Source: Streptacidiphilus pinicola | Lineage (GTDB): Bacteria; Actinomycetota; Actinomycetes; Streptomycetales; Streptomycetaceae | Assembly (NCBI RefSeq): GCF_003258295.1 | Contig: NZ_QKYN01000039.1 | Span: 1-64,000, forward strand | Direction: 5' to 3' | Length of the DNA stretch: 64,000 nucleotides | Shown: positions 62,525 to 64,000 of the stretch, piece after piece | Position numbering within the stretch: the stretch's first letter is position 1 | Layout of the letters: each line of letters opens with the position of its first letter | The notes under the pieces: model-generated | Databases searched by the model: none | What the model was told of the DNA's origin: nothing | What the model saw: only the letters and a program-made list of their open reading frames with translations | Position numbers and translations under genes: made by a program

Positions 62525-64000
62525 TTAGCGTGCCTCCCGATCGCTGTCCGGGACGCGCACGACCCAGGACGGGCGCTCCGTCCGCGGCTGTGCCGTGCCG
62601 TTCTGCTGTGCCGGTCGCTCCACGCGGCCGCGCAGCGCGGTCTGCAGCCCGTCCCACAGCGTCCCGTCGGTCCGGTCGCGCGGGTCGGCGTCGATCACCA
62701 CCACGCCCAGCACCGGAATGCGCAGGTCCGCCAACTGCCGGGCCACGGTGTGCAGCCAGGCGGCGCTGCCGTGTCCGGCCCGGACCAGGAGCACCGTGCG
62801 GGTGCCGAGGTGCTGGAGGTCGGTCCAGGCCGTGCCCGGGGCGACCGAGCCGACGCCGAGGCGGCGCTCCTGCGGCACCCCGGTCGTGACCCGCTCGCTG
62901 CCGACCACGACCGGGTCTCCCGGCTTCTGCCGGCGGTTGTCGAACCACCGGCCCGGCAGACCGTCGACGATCACCAACGGGCCGTCCGCGGCCAGGGTTC
63001 TGCCCAGGTCCAGGGCGATCACGGCCGCGCTGCGCGCGCACCCGAGCTCCAGCAGCGACACCGGTTCCGCCGAGCCGCGCACGGTGCGGGCCAGCGTCAC
63101 GGTGAGCCGTTCCCGCGCGGTCCGGGTCCGCCGACGCCAGCGCAACCCGGTCGAGCGACGCGGTACCTGACGCAGCTCCGCGATCACCGAGGCGCCCAGG
63201 TTCGCCGCGATGTCCCGGCGCAGCACCGGCCGGTCCGCCACCACGGTGCCGACGGCGGAGATCGCCAGCCCGAGGACGAGCCCGAGCGCGAGCCCGATCC
63301 CGGCGTCGGTGGCGGCGACCTTGGGCAGCGACTTCACCACCGCCTGTGGCCCGTCCACGACCTGGGTGCCGACCACGAGTTGGGGCGTGCCCACCCGGGC
63401 GTCCTGGGCGCGTTGGGTGTAGTCGTCGATCTGCGAGGTGAGCGCGGCCCGGCGGGCGAAGAGCGACTCGAGGGTCGCCGCCGCGCTCGGGTCGCTGCCC
63501 TGGGCCGGCTCCTTCCCGATCTCCGTGTTCACCTGGGCGAGTTCGGTCCGCAGCCGGTTGCCCTCCCCGAGCAGGGCGTCGGCCTGGGCGTTCGCCTCCG
63601 CCCGCAGTTGGCTCACGTGGTCCGCCACGAAGGCGTTCGCCAGCGCCTTGGCCCGGGCCAGCGCCTGTTCCCGGGTGGTGCCGGTCACCGTGATCTGCAG
63701 GACGTTGTTGGTCAGGCCGACGCCCTGGTAGTCCTTCAGGAAGAGCGCCGGATCCTCGGAGGACCCGAGGGACTTCAGGGCCAGACCCGCGATCCGCGTA
63801 GTCTCCAGCACGGCCACGTCGGTCTTGATCAGCGTGCCGGGGTCGTTCGGCTGGTCCGCCTGATGCGCGACCAGCACCTTGGTCTCCGCGGTCGGCGCGG
63901 CCGGCATCAGCGCCGCCGCCGCCGCGCCGACGAGCAGCCCCAGCAGCGCCAGGGCGCTCCACAGCCGACGGCGCCTGCGCACCGCCACCACCAGCCCCTG
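62525..64000 (-). CDS. Wzz-like chain-length protein with degenerate kinase-like domain, start outside window
   Basis: The visible 491 residues have an N-terminal membrane helix (LWSALALLGLLVGAAAAALMP), an extracytoplasmic Wzz domain with coiled-coil (about 100-180) and a second helix (GIGLALGLVLGLAISAVGTVVA). A cytoplasmic domain follows. In actinomycete BY-kinases this last part carries a P-loop; here the corresponding stretch reads LLELGCARSAAVIALDLGRTLA, with no GK(S/T). The tyrosine tail is also absent. It probably sets chain length without kinase activity. The frame is open to the window edge. Confidence 0.82.
   Translation of the reverse strand, partial: QGLVVAVRRRRRLWSALALLGLLVGAAAAALMPAAPTAETKVLVAHQADQPNDPGTLIKTDVAVLETTRIAGLALKSLGSSEDPALFLKDYQGVGLTNNVLQITVTGTTREQALARAKALANAFVADHVSQLRAEANAQADALLGEGNRLRTELAQVNTEIGKEPAQGSDPSAAATLESLFARRAALTSQIDDYTQRAQDARVGTPQLVVGTQVVDGPQAVVKSLPKVAATDAGIGLALGLVLGLAISAVGTVVADRPVLRRDIAANLGASVIAELRQVPRRSTGLRWRRRTRTARERLTVTLARTVRGSAEPVSLLELGCARSAAVIALDLGRTLAADGPLVIVDGLPGRWFDNRRQKPGDPVVVGSERVTTGVPQERRLGVGSVAPGTAWTDLQHLGTRTVLLVRAGHGSAAWLHTVARQLADLRIPVLGVVVIDADPRDRTDGTLWDGLQTALRGRVERPAQQNGTAQPRTERPSWVVRVPDSDREAR

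Noticed and set aside
1-64000. CRISPR array, insertion sequence, prophage, rRNA or tRNA gene
   Set aside because: No spaced direct repeats, transposase or integrase motifs, or rRNA/tRNA-like segments were recognised on reading both strands; a dedicated covariance-model search was not possible.

Overview
The window is high-GC DNA with the codon bias, GTG/TTG starts and tight gene packing of a Streptomyces-like actinomycete (Streptomycetaceae). The inference rests on several signs: an ethylmalonyl-CoA pathway cluster next to psd-pssA, a fused ChlI/ChlD cobaltochelatase subunit beside CobN, glutamine-synthetase-like paralogues, and the base composition. No rRNA, tRNA, insertion sequence, prophage gene or CRISPR array was found.

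Layout. 1-1946: a PadR-type regulator cut by the window edge, divergent from a MATE exporter, with a long palindrome between them. 2068-11244: central carbon assimilation, namely a tandem-fused 3-hydroxybutyryl-CoA dehydrogenase, a TetR regulator, crotonyl-CoA carboxylase/reductase, ethylmalonyl-CoA mutase, a CitE-type lyase, a MaoC hydratase and an acyl-CoA dehydrogenase. 11622-13155: psd and pssA for phosphatidylethanolamine. 13232-16504: a leucine-rich-repeat protein, a winged-helix regulator with an MFS exporter, and a lipoprotein. 16541-19857: a decayed adhE abutting a MarR gene, an NAD(P)H-binding protein and a TrmO-like protein. 19867-22925: a tautomerase-family protein and a large secreted BNR-repeat protein. 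23116-29994: an unknown protein, a glutamine-synthetase-like enzyme and an amidohydrolase in one operon, then an alpha/beta-hydrolase-fold protein without its nucleophile, divergent from an FAD amine-oxidase-like protein. 30112-30267: a 51-residue membrane peptide. 30296-41181: a cobalamin riboswitch and the cob operon cobD-cobQ-cobN-chlID-cobO-cobB, followed by a SEC-C protein. 41257-41937: a PAP2 phosphatase.

41945-64000: seventeen minus-strand genes, mostly overlapping by 1-8 bases, that form one surface or secreted polysaccharide operon. It holds a Wzz-like chain-length protein, asparagine synthase, bi-domain oxidoreductase, heparinase II/III-type lyase, beta-helix lipoprotein, Wzy/ligase, two glycosyltransferases, a Wzx flippase, a pyruvyltransferase, and a sugar-building module (RfbF, C-methyltransferase, epimerase/dehydratase, PIG-L deacetylase, DUF4910, class III aminotransferase, RmlC-like epimerase). 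It continues past base 64000.

How the parts fit. The ethylmalonyl-CoA mutase needs adenosylcobalamin, and the riboswitch-controlled cob operon supplies part of that synthesis. The polysaccharide operon is the most novel region: it combines synthesis, export, degradation and an uncommon nucleotide-sugar module in one transcription unit. A second notable observation is a doubly deleted adhE that has lost two metal-binding histidines but keeps an open frame.
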